In this document: positions 63,351 to 64,000 of the stretch, one piece after another
Position numbering within the stretch: the first letter of the stretch is position 1
Layout: the number at the start of each line of letters is the position of its first letter
From: Aquincola tertiaricarbonis
GTDB taxonomy: Bacteria; Pseudomonadota; Gammaproteobacteria; Burkholderiales; Burkholderiaceae_C
Reading direction: 5' to 3'
Assembly (NCBI RefSeq): GCF_000969605.1
Contig: NZ_JZUE01000008.1
Span: 62,001-126,000, forward strand
DNA length: 64,000 bases
Made by a program: the position numbers and the translations under genes
Notes under the pieces: model-generated
Databases searched by the model: none
What the model saw: only the letters and a program-made list of their open reading frames with translations
What the model was told of the DNA's origin: nothing

Positions 63351-64000
63351 ATGCTCAAGATCCGTCGGCTCGGCCCGCGCGATGCGGCAGCCGCCTCGCG
63401 CTGGGACGCCTTCGTGCAGGCCTGTCCGCAGGCCACGTTCTTCCACCGCGCCGGCTGGCAGACGCTGCTGCGCGAGGTGTTCCACCACCAGACCTTCTTC
63501 CTGTGGGCGGAGGATGCGCACGGCATCCGCGGCGTGCTGCCGTTGGCGCATGTGCACAGCGTGATGTTCGGCCAGTCGCTGGTGAGCCTGCCCTTCGCCG
63601 TGTACGGCGGCGTGGCGGCGCTGGACGACGAGGCCGCGCACGCGCTGGAGCATGAGGCGCAGCAACTGGCCCGCCGGCTGGGCGTGGAGCACCTGGAGAT
63701 GCGCAACGTGCAGCGCCGCCACGCCGACTGGCCGCTGCAGGACCTGTACGTCACCTTCCGCAAGGAGATCCTGCCCGACGAGGAAGCCAACATGCTGGCC
63801 ATCCCGCGCAAGCAGCGGGCGATGGTGCGCAAGGGCATCAAGAACGGGCTGCAGGCCACGATCGATCCGGGCATCGAGCGCTTCTTCGCGCTGTATGCCA
63901 GCAACGTGCACCGACACGGCACGCCGGCCATGCCCAAGCGCTACTTCCAGGCGCTGCTGGATACCTTCGGCCCCGACGCCAATGTGCTGACCGTCACCAC
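63351..64000 (+). CDS. FemAB family XrtA/PEP-CTERM system-associated protein, partial
   Basis: A GNAT-fold FemAB-like protein cut by the right edge, 216 residues visible. The start at 63351 is 5 bp after the deacetylase stop. Typical parts are SRWDAFVQACPQATFFHRAGWQTLLREVF (about 17-45), GVLPLAHVHSVMFG, and ML AIPRKQRAMVRKGIKNGL-type basic block near 150-170. FemAB-like members add amino acids to cell-wall precursors; in XrtA loci they may modify the exopolysaccharide. The exosortase and glycosyltransferases are expected beyond the edge. Confidence 0.92.
   Translation, partial: MLKIRRLGPRDAAAASRWDAFVQACPQATFFHRAGWQTLLREVFHHQTFFLWAEDAHGIRGVLPLAHVHSVMFGQSLVSLPFAVYGGVAALDDEAAHALEHEAQQLARRLGVEHLEMRNVQRRHADWPLQDLYVTFRKEILPDEEANMLAIPRKQRAMVRKGIKNGLQATIDPGIERFFALYASNVHRHGTPAMPKRYFQALLDTFGPDANVLTVT

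Overview
The window is about 64 kb of GC-rich DNA with no rRNA, tRNA, insertion sequence, phage gene or CRISPR array that I can see. The first 9.3 kb is a replication-origin neighbourhood: mnmE-yidC-yidD-rnpA-rpmH on the minus strand, divergent from dnaA-dnaN-gyrB on the plus strand. That gene order, a 7-carboxy-7-deazaguanine synthase with the CX14CX2C cluster motif, a Bug/TctC receptor, and an XrtA/PEP-CTERM exopolysaccharide locus all point to a betaproteobacterium of the order Burkholderiales. The Rubrivivax/Leptothrix/Ideonella/Aquincola type lineage fits best. The genus cannot be fixed from sequence alone.

Layout. 1-9283: origin and core genes. 9454-11099: queE-queD (queuosine precursors) and a BamE-like lipoprotein. 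11109-15385: an IclR regulator divergent from a Bug receptor and a self-sufficient CYP116B-type P450. 15389-20348: a LysR regulator translationally coupled to ergothioneine genes egtB-egtD, divergent from azoR and pirin. 20457-28613: a phospholipase-D-like lipoprotein, a metzincin protease, a NitT/TauT-type ABC transporter, a PAP2 phosphatase, a hydrolase, NnrU and a MaoC protein. 28610-34691: a LapA-like protein, a tandem glycine riboswitch with dadA, a Bcr/CflA pump with its MarR regulator and operator, an SDR and a SerA-type dehydrogenase. 34702-38848: an IclR regulator divergent from an HMG-CoA-lyase/CoA-transferase pair, then a gamma carbonic anhydrase and a flavin reductase. 38971-41502: a Spy/CpxP-like protein with a two-component system. 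41573-48323: a PEP-CTERM protein, unknown proteins, a TonB siderophore receptor with a Fur-box-like site, a ferredoxin, cytidine deaminase, nitronate monooxygenase and another Fur-box-like site. 48453-50785: ahpF and ahpC. 50936-53525: two DGPF/YCII proteins, a VOC protein and an ECF42-type sigma factor. 53574-56317: a LexA-box-controlled pair made of a radical SAM protein with a helix-hairpin-helix and a DUF4130-UdgX fusion. 56594-64000: the XrtA/PEP-CTERM exopolysaccharide operon, which runs off the right edge.

The points most worth following are four. First, the SOS-box-controlled radical SAM/UdgX module, where the box overlaps the probable start codon. Second, the tandem glycine riboswitch before dadA, where the 3' strand of aptamer 2 is exactly complementary to the Shine-Dalgarno region. 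Third, the ECF42-DGPF-DGPF-VOC cluster of unknown physiological role. Fourth, the PEP-CTERM substrate gene with a sigma-54-like promoter located 15 kb from the exopolysaccharide operon. Many long antisense open frames are shadows caused by the high third-position GC and are not listed as genes.
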